Below, in pieces: positions 25,332-33,194 of a stretch of DNA of 50,778 nt. How positions within the stretch are numbered: the first letter of the stretch is position 1; each line of letters opens with the position of its first letter. The stretch covers positions 1-50,778 of the forward strand of contig JAFGOU010000592.1 in assembly GCA_016926315.1 (NCBI GenBank). Reading direction: 5' to 3'. The notes under the pieces were generated by a model, which saw only the letters and a program-made list of their open reading frames with translations, searched no databases and was not told where the DNA came from. Source of the DNA: Chitinispirillaceae bacterium. GTDB taxonomy: Bacteria > Fibrobacterota > Chitinivibrionia > Chitinivibrionales > Chitinispirillaceae. The position numbers and the translations under genes are program-made.

Positions 25332-26221
25332 CGATAATCACCTTCCTGCTCATCGTGTCCTGTTGTATCGCTGCCGCGATGCTGGCCGTTTTGCTCGTGC
25401 CGTTTACCCTCGTCGGCGAATTGAATGTTACGTCAGCCTTACGCAGTCACTGCTTCCTGCATGTGCGCTGGCTGCATCCATGGCTTGCCCGATGGGAGTA
25501 TAACGCCGCAAGCAAACGTTCAAAGTTGACGCTGTTCGGGATTACCCGCGCGGAGGGCGGCAGCGCGGCCGGAAGGGAAACAGGCGAATCGCCGATGAAA
25601 AAAAAAGACACATCCGTTCCGTTCGTGTACAGCACGGATGCTCTTATACATTCGACAGCTCGGCAGAAACCTCAACAACAACCGGGGGTTTCCGCCGGGA
25701 CTTATGAAAACCGCCGTGAAGCGCCGTCACCGGGCAGCCCCTTTGCGGAGAAAGGTTTTTCCGGAAGGTTACCCCGCTTCTGGCTGAAGATAAAGTCCGT
25801 TTTGTCAATACTGGAAGACATCCGTAACCGGCGGACGGCCGGGAAAATACTCCGGTGGTGCGCAAAAACCATTGGCCTTTTCTCCGGCATGGCACATTTT
25901 CGTCATTTACGGATTCATGCAAAAGCAGGGACCGGCGACCCCGCCGAAACAGGAAGAATATTCGGCTGTTGGTCAGCACTTGAAAGCGGCTGTTTCGGCA
26001 TGGACAGGAGTATCGATGTGCAGTTCTCGCCGGATTTCTCCGGCGGCACATTTGAATGCGACGGAAGCATCGCTGTGCGGATTTCCACAGCCCGCGTCCT
26101 TCTGACGCTGCTGTGGCCTCTGCTGACATTTCCCTATCTCAGAGCTTATTTTCTGTGGCGGCGGATACGGAAAAAGACCCGTCCTGAAAACCCGGGGGAG
26201 CGGCATGCCTGCCATGCTTGA
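25328..26221 (+). CDS. DUF2953-like membrane protein
   Basis: This 297-residue protein has an N-terminal membrane helix (about 4-28), a low-complexity middle (about 70-140), and a C-terminal part with HAKAGTGDPAETGRIFGCWSA. That segment is the GTGDPA-x-TG signature of DUF2953 proteins. Function is unknown. A second hydrophobic stretch lies near 254-271 (LTLLWPLLTFPYLRAYFL). The ATG overlaps the stop of the fusion gene, and the gene overlaps mlaE by 17 bp, so it belongs to the tat-mlaE transcript. Confidence 0.65.
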   Translation: MTIITFLLIVSCCIAAAMLAVLLVPFTLVGELNVTSALRSHCFLHVRWLHPWLARWEYNAASKRSKLTLFGITRAEGGSAAGRETGESPMKKKDTSVPFVYSTDALIHSTARQKPQQQPGVSAGTYENRREAPSPGSPFAEKGFSGRLPRFWLKIKSVLSILEDIRNRRTAGKILRWCAKTIGLFSGMAHFRHLRIHAKAGTGDPAETGRIFGCWSALESGCFGMDRSIDVQFSPDFSGGTFECDGSIAVRISTARVLLTLLWPLLTFPYLRAYFLWRRIRKKTRPENPGERHACHA

Positions 26222-26987
26222 TACAATCGCGTCAGCGTTCGGCTCTGCGACAAGAGAGTCTGTCCAGCAGCTGGGTGCGATTACCCGGTTTTTTCTACGA
26301 ATTGTAAAGGTGATGCCGTTTTCCCTGGCGCGTTTTCATCTCATTACCGAGCAGATGATGATCGTCGGAGTACGGTCGCTTCCGGTCGTTCTGTTGACGT
26401 CGGTGTTTGTCGGCGCGGTATCAGCCTGGCAGGCGAAATATCTGTTTGCAGGAGCCATTCCGCTCAACTACCTGGGCATGGCGGTCGGCAAAGCGGTGCT
26501 TACGGAACTGGGGCCAGTCCTTGCCTCGCTTGTCATCACCGGAAGGGTAGGTGCAAAGCTGGCCGCGGAACTCGGTACCATGCGGGTAACGGAACAGCTT
26601 GACGCGATGGTTTGCCTTTCCTTGGACCCGTATCCGTACCTGCTTGCCCCCCGGATGATCGCGTGCGCCATAATGGTCCCGATGCTCACTGTTTTTGCGG
26701 CATTTTTCGCAATTGTCAGCGCCCAGCTTTTGGCACAGACGGCGATGGGTCTGCATCCTTCGGCGTTTTACCACGGGCTTAAGATGTTTTTCAAATTTCA
26801 GGACGTTGTCATCTGCATGGTAAAATCTTTCGTGTTCGGATGCATCATCGCGCTGTGCGGGTGTTATTTCGGATTCCTTACCAAGGGAGGCGCCATCGGG
26901 GTCGGGGAATCGACCAAAAAAGCCGTCGTCGCGGCCATGGTGCTTATTCTTATCGCGAACCTGATCGTGGTAAAAATTCTGCTCTAA
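26205..26987 (+). CDS. mlaE: MlaE-family ABC lipid-transport permease
   Basis: This 260-residue inner-membrane permease has the MlaE domain. Typical segments are PVVLLTSVFVGAVSAWQ, LTELGPVLASLVITGRVGAK, AAELGTMRVTEQLDAM and the late YFGFLTKGGAIGVGESTKKAVV. It would pair with an MlaF ATPase and an MlaD protein to move phospholipid. No ATPase is adjacent; an MlaD-like gene is at 15441-16319. GGGGGAG precedes the ATG. It is the last gene of the overlapping tat cluster and is followed by tRNA-Glu on the opposite strand. Confidence 0.9.
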   Translation: MPAMLDTIASAFGSATRESVQQLGAITRFFLRIVKVMPFSLARFHLITEQMMIVGVRSLPVVLLTSVFVGAVSAWQAKYLFAGAIPLNYLGMAVGKAVLTELGPVLASLVITGRVGAKLAAELGTMRVTEQLDAMVCLSLDPYPYLLAPRMIACAIMVPMLTVFAAFFAIVSAQLLAQTAMGLHPSAFYHGLKMFFKFQDVVICMVKSFVFGCIIALCGCYFGFLTKGGAIGVGESTKKAVVAAMVLILIANLIVVKILL

Positions 26988-27017
26988 GGGGGCAGGATGG
27001 CGGGATAGTTCTTAAAG

Positions 27018-27089
27018 TAGTCCCGAGGGGAATCGAACCCCTGCTGCAAGAATGAAAATCTTGAGTCCTAACCACTAGACGACGGGACC
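27018..27089 (-). tRNA. tRNA-Glu (anticodon UUC)
   Basis: Minus-strand cloverleaf: acceptor GGTCCCG with CGGGACT, D-arm TCTAGTGGTTAGGA, anticodon stem-loop CAAGATT-TTC-ATTCTTG, T-arm CAGGGGTTCGATTCCCCT. The anticodon TTC gives Glu. The discriminator base is A; CCA is not encoded. Confidence 0.95.
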
Positions 27090-27104
27090 GTAAGAGCGGG
27101 TGAA

Positions 27105-27134
27105 AATATACATCACTGTCCGGAAAGTGTCCAA
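27105..27134 (-). promoter_or_regulatory. Predicted promoter of tRNA-Glu
   Basis: On the minus strand, TTGGAC (27129-27134), an 18-nt spacer and TATATT (27105-27110), 15 bases before the first tRNA base. Confidence 0.55.
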
Positions 27135-27160
27135 AAAAAACCGGTGAGAAGCAGATAAAA

Positions 27161-27216
27161 CGACGAATACCTGTTCCCGTGCTTTTTGAATCCCGTGCAA
27201 TAAGGTATTTTCGTCG
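27161..27216. repeat. Long stem-loop between tRNA-Glu and the SRP RNA gene
   Basis: CGACGAATACCT (27161-27172) pairs with AGGTATTTTCGTCG (27203-27216), 12 bp with a 2-nt bulge. The 30-nt loop holds the repeat CCCGTGC twice. It is not followed by a T-run. It may be a structured leader or a transcript end; the function is unknown. Confidence 0.45.
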
Positions 27217-27279
27217 ATGATGTCGTGCGGTTTTAGAGGGGGCTGGTTTGCCGGCGTTAAGTTTTTTTTATTGAAAATC

Positions 27280-27383
<104 letters not shown>

Positions 27384-27396
27384 GAATCGGGAGCGT

Positions 27397-29109
27397 ATGA
27401 GCTACATCGTTTTTGCGCGCAAATGGCGTCCGACGACTTTCGACGACGTGATCGGTCAGTCGCATATCACCGATACGCTTAAGAAAGCCATAGAAAAGAA
27501 CAGAATTGCCCATGCATATATCTTTTCCGGTACGCGCGGCGTCGGCAAGACCACGACAGCACGTATCCTGGCCCGCGCGCTCAACTGCGAAAAGGGGCCG
27601 ACCCCTGTACCATGCGGGTCATGCGACTCCTGCAGGGGGATCGCCGCAGGTTCAAGCTTTGACGTGCTGGAGATTGACGGCGCATCCAACAACTCTGTCA
27701 ACGATATACGCGAACTCCGTGAGAATGTCGGTTTTTCTTCAATGGGAGGAAAGTACCGCATTTATGTGATTGACGAAGTACACATGCTTACCAAACAGGC
27801 TTTCAACGCCCTGCTTAAAACTCTTGAAGAGCCCCCGCCGAACGTCATATTCATATTTGCCACCACCGAACCGCAGAAAATACCCGCCACCATTCAGTCG
27901 CGATGCCAGCGATACGATTTCCGCAGGATAATTCCCGAGCAGATCGTCGAGCGTCTGTCTTATATATGCGGCAAGGAAAACCTGGAAGCCGAACAGGGGG
28001 CGCTTGAGCTCATAGCGTCGAAAGCCGACGGCAGCATGCGGGATGCTCTCTCGCTGCTTGACCAGGCGTGCTCGTACTGCACGGGGATGCTTACCGTGCA
28101 GGAGACCCGTATTGTTCTTGGCTTTGTCAATGTTGAAACATATGAACGGATCATGGCCGCCGTGGCGGGAAAAACTGCCGCTCCGGTTCTGGAAGCCGTC
28201 AGGCAGGTCCTGTATGACGGGTACGACCTCGATGAATTTGTCGCGGGTCTGGAGGAATATGTGCGCGGGCTTCTGTTTATGAAGGTCGGCGAAGGCGGGG
28301 GAAACGCCGTCGGCCGGTCGCTTCCCCAGGCAGCGCTTTTTACCGAAGGGGATCTTCTGCGGATGATGGAGATCGTCAGCAGAACGGGAAATGAGCTTAC
28401 AAGGGCCGCCTACCCGAGGTTTGCGACCGAGTTGATGCTGCTGAAGCTGGTGTTTCTTGACAGCACCGTGTCGCTTGAGCGCATCATCTCCATGCTTGAA
28501 AACGGCACCGGGGGAACCACGCCAGCCGCCGGTAAAAATTCATCTGCCGTTCCGGACAGGAACGGACTGAATCCCGGGGAGTTAAAAAAAAAACCTGATC
28601 CGGCGGTGATCGAAACGCAGACACCGGCCCGGGAAGCGCGCGTTTTGGCAAATCTTCCGCCTAAAGGAGGTGCCCCGGACTACGGAGGAGAAGAGGATTT
28701 TAATGACCGTCCGCCGTCGGGTGCAGGGGGAACTTTTTCGGAACAATGGCATAAATTCATAGACAGAGTGATGCACGACCGTCCCCATATAGGTACTTTC
28801 TTGTCGCTTGCGACGGTGGCCGGTTGTACCGACTCATCGATAGATCTGGTATTTGACGGCAATTTTTCATTTCAATTCGGCGAGGTGAACAAAAAACAGC
28901 ACCGTGAGGAGATCACGAAGATGCTGAACTCTTTTTTTGGAAGACAGGTCGCCGTACACATGACCCTTGAGGCAAAACTTTCCGAAAAAGGCGCGGCGAG
29001 CCATATAAGGCCCAAGGCGGCGCATGCGGAGGCAATGGCGAGTGAAATCGCACGCGAACCGGTCATAGGGGCCGTGCTTGATATATTTGACGGCGAGGTT
29101 TTGAAATAA
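27397..29109 (+). CDS. dnaX: DNA polymerase III subunit gamma/tau
   Basis: This is the clamp-loader AAA+ ATPase. The 570-residue tau form has Walker A GTRGVGKTT (45-53), four zinc cysteines (64, 73, 76, 79), Walker B VIDEVHML and the SRC finger segment IQSRCQRY. The third clamp-loader domain follows, then a low-complexity linker (about 370-445) and a C-terminal domain. The ATG at 27397 is used; a TTG at 27382 falls in the SRP terminator region. Codons 396-399 contain a ten-A run that could slip. Both alternative frames stop within 1-5 codons, giving a gamma-like product of about 400 residues. Confidence 0.93.
   Translation: MSYIVFARKWRPTTFDDVIGQSHITDTLKKAIEKNRIAHAYIFSGTRGVGKTTTARILARALNCEKGPTPVPCGSCDSCRGIAAGSSFDVLEIDGASNNSVNDIRELRENVGFSSMGGKYRIYVIDEVHMLTKQAFNALLKTLEEPPPNVIFIFATTEPQKIPATIQSRCQRYDFRRIIPEQIVERLSYICGKENLEAEQGALELIASKADGSMRDALSLLDQACSYCTGMLTVQETRIVLGFVNVETYERIMAAVAGKTAAPVLEAVRQVLYDGYDLDEFVAGLEEYVRGLLFMKVGEGGGNAVGRSLPQAALFTEGDLLRMMEIVSRTGNELTRAAYPRFATELMLLKLVFLDSTVSLERIISMLENGTGGTTPAAGKNSSAVPDRNGLNPGELKKKPDPAVIETQTPAREARVLANLPPKGGAPDYGGEEDFNDRPPSGAGGTFSEQWHKFIDRVMHDRPHIGTFLSLATVAGCTDSSIDLVFDGNFSFQFGEVNKKQHREEITKMLNSFFGRQVAVHMTLEAKLSEKGAASHIRPKAAHAEAMASEIAREPVIGAVLDIFDGEVLK
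28576..28598 (+). promoter_or_regulatory. Putative slippage site in dnaX (A10)
   Basis: GGGGAG (28576-28581) is followed by TT and ten A (28584-28593), then CCTGA. One extra A, or -1 slippage, reads K-K-K-T then TGA. One fewer A reads K-K-N-L-I-R-R then TGA. This matches the logic of dnaX in E. coli (ribosomal frameshift at A AAA AAG with an upstream Shine-Dalgarno-like site) and Thermus (transcriptional slippage on an A run). Confidence 0.6.
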
Positions 29110-29124
29110 AAGGAGGGCAGGCTC

Positions 29125-29433
29125 ATGTCGCAGATAAACAAGCTGTTGAAACAGGCGAAGACGATGCAGTCGCAGGTAATGAAAATGCAGGGGGAACTCC
29201 AGAAAAAAGAGTTTGAGGGGATTGCAGGCGGGGGCATGGTACGAGTCGTCCTTAACGGCGCTCACGGGCTTGTTTCCGTAAAAATCAATCCCGAGGTCGT
29301 CAATTCTCAGGATGTTGAAATGCTCGAAGACCTGGTATCCGCGGCGCATGCGTCGGCGCTGGAAAGTCTTAACAAGGCGTCGGAATCCGCTTACGGTTCG
29401 TTTACGGGCGGGCTTTCCATGCCCGGCCTGTGA
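29125..29433 (+). CDS. ybaB: YbaB/EbfC family nucleoid-associated protein
   Basis: This small DNA-binding protein (102 residues) has the family pattern: a helical start INKLLKQAKTMQSQVMKMQ, the GIAGGGMVRVVLNG turn with the conserved G-G-V/M strand, VSVKINPEVV, and a C-terminal helix with glycine/methionine-rich end. It forms dimers that bind DNA. An AGGAGG-like site precedes it. It sits between dnaX and recR, its usual place. Confidence 0.93.
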   Translation: MSQINKLLKQAKTMQSQVMKMQGELQKKEFEGIAGGGMVRVVLNGAHGLVSVKINPEVVNSQDVEMLEDLVSAAHASALESLNKASESAYGSFTGGLSMPGL

Positions 29434-29445
29434 GGAAAATGACGG

Positions 29446-30048
29446 ATGATACCCTCGCTTGAAAGACTGATCGACCTTCTGACGACGCTTCCGACCATAG
29501 GACGCAAGAGCGCATGGCGGCTTGCGCTTCACCTGCTGGAGCGGCCGGCGGACGAGGTGTCCGCTATCGCGCAGGCAATACTTGACATGAGAAATAATAT
29601 CGTCAGGTGCCGCCGCTGTTTCATGTACAGTGAAAAAGAACTCTGCGAGATATGCTCGTCGGCAAGGCGCGAGCAGTCCATTATCTGCGTGGTGGAAAGA
29701 TCCCACGACATTTTTGCGATAGAAAAAATCGGCAGGTTCAGAGGCGTTTACCATGTTCTCGGCGGCGTGCTTTCGCCGCTTTCCGGCATAACCCCCGACA
29801 AGCTTAAAATTCCCGAACTGGACCGCCGGATAAAGGAAGAAAAACCGACTGAACTTATTATCGGGCTTGGCGGGAGCGCTGAAGCGGAAGCCACGGCGCT
29901 GTATCTTGCCAGACATTTTAAAAGCGCAGGACTGCGGGTCACGCGGCTTGCGCGCGGATTGCCCGCCGGCATGGAGCTGGAGTACGTCGACCAGATCACG
30001 CTCGGGCAGGCACTCAATGAGCGGACCGACATTCACTACGGAGATTAA
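29446..30048 (+). CDS. recR: Recombination mediator protein RecR
   Basis: RecR works with RecO/RecF to load RecA on gapped DNA. The 200-residue protein has the N-terminal helix-hairpin-helix (LERLIDLLTTLPTIGRKSA), the four-Cys zinc finger (CRRC...CEIC), a Toprim domain (ICVVERSHDIFAIEKIGRF, YHVLGGVLSPLSGI) and a C-terminal Walker-B-like end (LARGLPAGMELEYVDQITL). Length is typical. The upstream start shows GGAAAATGACGG. It is followed 4 bp later by pgpA. Confidence 0.95.
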   Translation: MIPSLERLIDLLTTLPTIGRKSAWRLALHLLERPADEVSAIAQAILDMRNNIVRCRRCFMYSEKELCEICSSARREQSIICVVERSHDIFAIEKIGRFRGVYHVLGGVLSPLSGITPDKLKIPELDRRIKEEKPTELIIGLGGSAEAEATALYLARHFKSAGLRVTRLARGLPAGMELEYVDQITLGQALNERTDIHYGD

Positions 30049-30052
30049 GATC

Positions 30053-30553
30053 ATGAGCTCGAACACGCTCGGCAGATTTTTGAGAAAAACGGGGGCCAGT
30101 TTTTTTTTCGTAGGCTATCTTCCTGCATCGGGCACGGTTGCGTCGTGCATAGTCATTGTATTTTTATGGCTCTTAAACGGCAACGGAGTGCTTGCATCCG
30201 GAGGCCCCGCGTACTGGCTGATATCGCTCACGGCGGTCGGATGCAGCTTTTTTCTTTCCAGCCGCAGCCGCGAGCTGTTCGGGAGGGAAGATTCAGGCCG
30301 GATCGTCATTGACGAGGTGGCCGGACAGCTTGTGACCTTCTGCATGGTGCCCCTGACCCTGCGGACGCTCATCGCCGGTTTTCTCCTGTTCCGGTTTTTT
30401 GATATCGTAAAACCGTTCCCCGTTTACCGCATGGAATCGCTCGACGACGGTGTCGGCGTCACCATGGACGATGTCGCCGCCGGTATTTGCGCCAACGCAT
30501 CGCTCCTGGTCATTGTGCTCGCTTACCATGCGATAAAAGGTTACCTGCAATAG
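30053..30553 (+). CDS. pgpA: Phosphatidylglycerophosphatase A
   Basis: PgpA removes the phosphate from phosphatidylglycerol-phosphate in the inner membrane. The 166-residue protein has the family motifs GYLPASGTVAS, GRIVIDEVAGQ, LFRFFDIVKPFPV and a late DDGVGVTMDDVAAG, with several membrane helices. The ATG at 30053 lies 4 bp after the recR stop with GGAG upstream; an earlier in-frame ATG at 29867 would lie inside recR and add a basic, non-family stretch. Confidence 0.9.
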   Translation: MSSNTLGRFLRKTGASFFFVGYLPASGTVASCIVIVFLWLLNGNGVLASGGPAYWLISLTAVGCSFFLSSRSRELFGREDSGRIVIDEVAGQLVTFCMVPLTLRTLIAGFLLFRFFDIVKPFPVYRMESLDDGVGVTMDDVAAGICANASLLVIVLAYHAIKGYLQ

Positions 30554-30565
30554 GAGGTGATCGAC

Positions 30566-30889
30566 GTGTCGCATCCGGTCATCTATATCGCCGGTCTGGT
30601 CCGTCAGCACATGTCAGAGATTTGTTTAGGCATTACCGCCGTATCGCTGATCCTTACCGGGCCCTACATCAACACGCTTGTCCAGCGGCTGATCAGCCGT
30701 ATGCACTGGCTGGTCCGTTTTTTTGTGTTTGTCCTGATATGCACCATCGGTTACGGATTTCTGGCCCAGATCATATACCGTTTTCTCAAGCTGTACCTTG
30801 CTCATCAGAAAGCCCTGCCGCTTATTCTGATCGTCGCCTTTATATATCTGTTGCTGGCATTTTTTGCGCGTGAACAGCGCCGTATTTAA
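30566..30889 (+). CDS. DUF3392-like small membrane protein
   Basis: This 107-residue protein has three predicted membrane segments. The pattern INTLVQRLISRMHWLVRF and the later FVLICTIGYGFLA resemble DUF3392 proteins known from Vibrio-type genomes. It ends FFAREQRRI. Function is unknown. The GTG at 30566 is chosen because AGGAGGT lies 7 bases upstream; a GTG at 30557 is inside that site. It is followed closely by pncC. Confidence 0.65.
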   Translation: MSHPVIYIAGLVRQHMSEICLGITAVSLILTGPYINTLVQRLISRMHWLVRFFVFVLICTIGYGFLAQIIYRFLKLYLAHQKALPLILIVAFIYLLLAFFAREQRRI

Positions 30890-30908
30890 CCTGTCGGGCG
30901 GAAAATCC

Positions 30909-31376
30909 TTGAACAGCGCGCGGATACTTGGAAAGGCTCTGGGAAAAAGAAACATGACTCTCGCGGTCGCGGAGTCGTGCACCGGCGGCATGGTCGGCGG
31001 CGCAATAACCGCAGTGCCAGGCTCGTCGCGATATTTTGCCGGAGGCGTCATCGTCTATGAAGACCGCGTCAAGAGAAGAGTGCTCAAAGTCCCTGCATCG
31101 CTGCTTAAAAGGTACGGCGCGGTGAGCAGACCTGCTGTTATCGCCATGGCCCGCGGGGTGAAAAGGCTTTTTAAAACAGACTGCGCAATTGCTGTCTCAG
31201 GCGTTGCGGGTCCGGGCGGCGGAACAAGGGGAAAACCGGTCGGACTCGTCTTCATTGCTGCGGCGGTCAATAACACGGTGCATGTATCTGAAGCCAGGCT
31301 CAAGGGAAACAGGGGAGAGATCCGGAGGAAGGCAGTGGAAACATCGTTGAAACAGCTGATAAACCTTATGAAATAG
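30909..31376 (+). CDS. pncC: Nicotinamide-nucleotide amidohydrolase (CinA C-terminal domain, PncC)
   Basis: This enzyme deamidates nicotinamide mononucleotide to nicotinate mononucleotide. The protein is a stand-alone CinA C-terminal domain: MTLAVAESCTGGMVGGAITAVPGSS, GGVIVYEDRVK, the conserved AIAVSGVAGPGGGTRGKPVG and a basic C-terminal helix. The start is uncertain. The TTG at 30909 gives the usual 20-25 residues before AESCTGG; a GTG at 30870 would overlap the preceding gene. Confidence 0.88.
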   Translation: MNSARILGKALGKRNMTLAVAESCTGGMVGGAITAVPGSSRYFAGGVIVYEDRVKRRVLKVPASLLKRYGAVSRPAVIAMARGVKRLFKTDCAIAVSGVAGPGGGTRGKPVGLVFIAAAVNNTVHVSEARLKGNRGEIRRKAVETSLKQLINLMK

Positions 31377-31383
31377 GCGGTAT

Positions 31384-33024
31384 ATGCAGATTCAGCCGGA
31401 ACTCAATGTTCTCACCTTTATTGCGCTCTACGCTGAGACACATTTCCGGTTCTTCAGGTGGTTCCCGAGTCTGCTGTTCTCGCGCATGCCGGAGGTGCTA
31501 TTCGATGTTCCGAGACGGCTTGGCCCCGGAGAAGACCTACCGGTACTGCTGATGGTAAATGACGTCCACCGTTTTCCTTCGGAATTGTCCGGATGCGCAG
31601 TCGTCATTTCACGTCAGCGCGAAAAACCACTGCGTTTCGATTTCCCCGACAGCGTGTCTTTCGAACTGGAACATCCCTTGCGCAGAGTAATGCGTGCGTT
31701 TATCTTCACCATACGCCGCACCGAGCTCCCCTCGGGCCTGTTTCATGTGACCTGTACCGTAGCAGTGAAGAGCGGCGGGAAAAGACGCGACGTTGTCAAC
31801 GACAATCTGCCTTCCACCGGAAAGCTTTCGTTTACCTGTTTCGCCGCATCGGATTCCCTGCCCGGAAGCGAATACTGCAGTTACGGAGACCTCCATGTGC
31901 ACTCCCAGTATTCGCAGAGCCACGTTGAATTCGGTCCTCCGCTCGCCGCGATAAAGGCTATGGCGCGCGCAAGCGGCCTTTCGTTCGCGGCGGTAACCGA
32001 CCACTCGTACGATCTGGCATGTTCGATGGACGATTACCTGGCGTCTGACCAAGGACTCGGACGATGGCTTGCCTTCCAGCGTGATATTGTCTTACAAACG
32101 GGGAAAGGAGTCTCGCTTATTCCCGGCGAAGAGGTGTCGTGCCTTAACGGGAAGAAAAAAGTGGTACACCTCTGCGGCATCGGTATAAAGGACTATATTC
32201 CCGGAACGCTCGACGGCGCGCGAAAAAAACGACGCGGGGAAAGACAGTTGACGATTCAGGAAGCGGTGAAAGCAATCCACGGGCAGAACGGCGTTGCGGT
32301 CGCCGCGCACCCGGGCGTAAAGCCCGGTTTTTTTCAGAAGATTTTTCTGTCCCGTGGCGCATGGTCAGAACAGGATGCAAAGACCGGGATAGACGCGTTT
32401 CAGATCTTCAATGACGGCTATACCCGGTCATGGTATAATGGCAAGTCGTTGTGGATTAAAACGCTGCGGCAGGGACATAAAGCATCGCTTGCGGCCGGGA
32501 ACGACGCCCACGGTGACTTTAACCGGTACCGGGCGCTTGCCGTTCCGTTCATTTCTGTCAGCGAAAATCAGGGGCGTTATTTCGGGTGCGGGAAAACAGG
32601 CGTTTACGGAAAAGCGGCGGACGCTTCCGTAATTATTGAACGCATTCGCGAAGGGAACACGTTCATAACGACGGGCCCTTATGTCGCGATCAGTTCCTCC
32701 GGTTCACCGGCAGATTTTGTGCCGGTTGGGCGGACGGCGGAAGGCAAGGTGAAAGAGCTTTTTATCCATGCCATAAGCACTCCTGAATTCGGACATATTC
32801 GATCCGTCGAACTATACGGAGGCGGCAGCAAGGGCGGTGACCGCAGGGAGAAAAAGGTTTTTACGCGCTATTACGACGGGACCGGCCACCAGGCATGCGA
32901 GAGGATTGAACTCTCATCGCTGCCGGCCGGAACATCATACGTGAGAGCTGAAGTCTCCTGTTTGAATCCGTCGGGCGGTTCCGGGAGATCGGCAGCTTTC
33001 ACCGGCGCCGTGTTTCTTCGGTAA
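31384..33024 (+). CDS. PHP-domain metal-dependent phosphoesterase
   Basis: This 546-residue protein has an N-terminal part of about 165 residues with no family I know. A PHP domain follows with all metal motifs: GDLHVHSQYSQSH, AAVTDHSYDL, LIPGEEVSC, GVAVAAHPGVK and AAGNDAHGD. A C-terminal region (about 440-546) looks beta-rich. PHP proteins are phosphoesterases with two or three metals (trehalose-phosphate, histidinol-phosphate or nucleic-acid types). This long form is similar to proteins annotated only as PHP-domain. No signal peptide is obvious. Substrate unknown. Confidence 0.75.
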   Translation: MQIQPELNVLTFIALYAETHFRFFRWFPSLLFSRMPEVLFDVPRRLGPGEDLPVLLMVNDVHRFPSELSGCAVVISRQREKPLRFDFPDSVSFELEHPLRRVMRAFIFTIRRTELPSGLFHVTCTVAVKSGGKRRDVVNDNLPSTGKLSFTCFAASDSLPGSEYCSYGDLHVHSQYSQSHVEFGPPLAAIKAMARASGLSFAAVTDHSYDLACSMDDYLASDQGLGRWLAFQRDIVLQTGKGVSLIPGEEVSCLNGKKKVVHLCGIGIKDYIPGTLDGARKKRRGERQLTIQEAVKAIHGQNGVAVAAHPGVKPGFFQKIFLSRGAWSEQDAKTGIDAFQIFNDGYTRSWYNGKSLWIKTLRQGHKASLAAGNDAHGDFNRYRALAVPFISVSENQGRYFGCGKTGVYGKAADASVIIERIREGNTFITTGPYVAISSSGSPADFVPVGRTAEGKVKELFIHAISTPEFGHIRSVELYGGGSKGGDRREKKVFTRYYDGTGHQACERIELSSLPAGTSYVRAEVSCLNPSGGSGRSAAFTGAVFLR

Positions 33025-33194
33025 AAAGCTTCATCTGCCTTTGCAGGATTTTGTATCTGCCGTGCTGCAAGAGGACCGGCCCAATGGAAAGCAAGTGATC
33101 GAATGGCTATGATTTCCAATCTGCCTCTCACATCAACGGCGGCCGCGGGTCTTTGCCGGCACGGGGCATGCTTCTTCTTCAGGGTCGCGCCGGT

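Noticed and set aside
28867..30066. A 399-residue open frame on the minus strand
   Set aside because: It spans the ends of dnaX, ybaB and recR in reverse and has no recognisable family; it is a shadow frame.
33025..33194. Possible gene in the 170-bp gap between the PHP gene and the membrane kinase
   Set aside because: Short frames there have no ribosome site or family match; I see only a convergent intergenic spacer.
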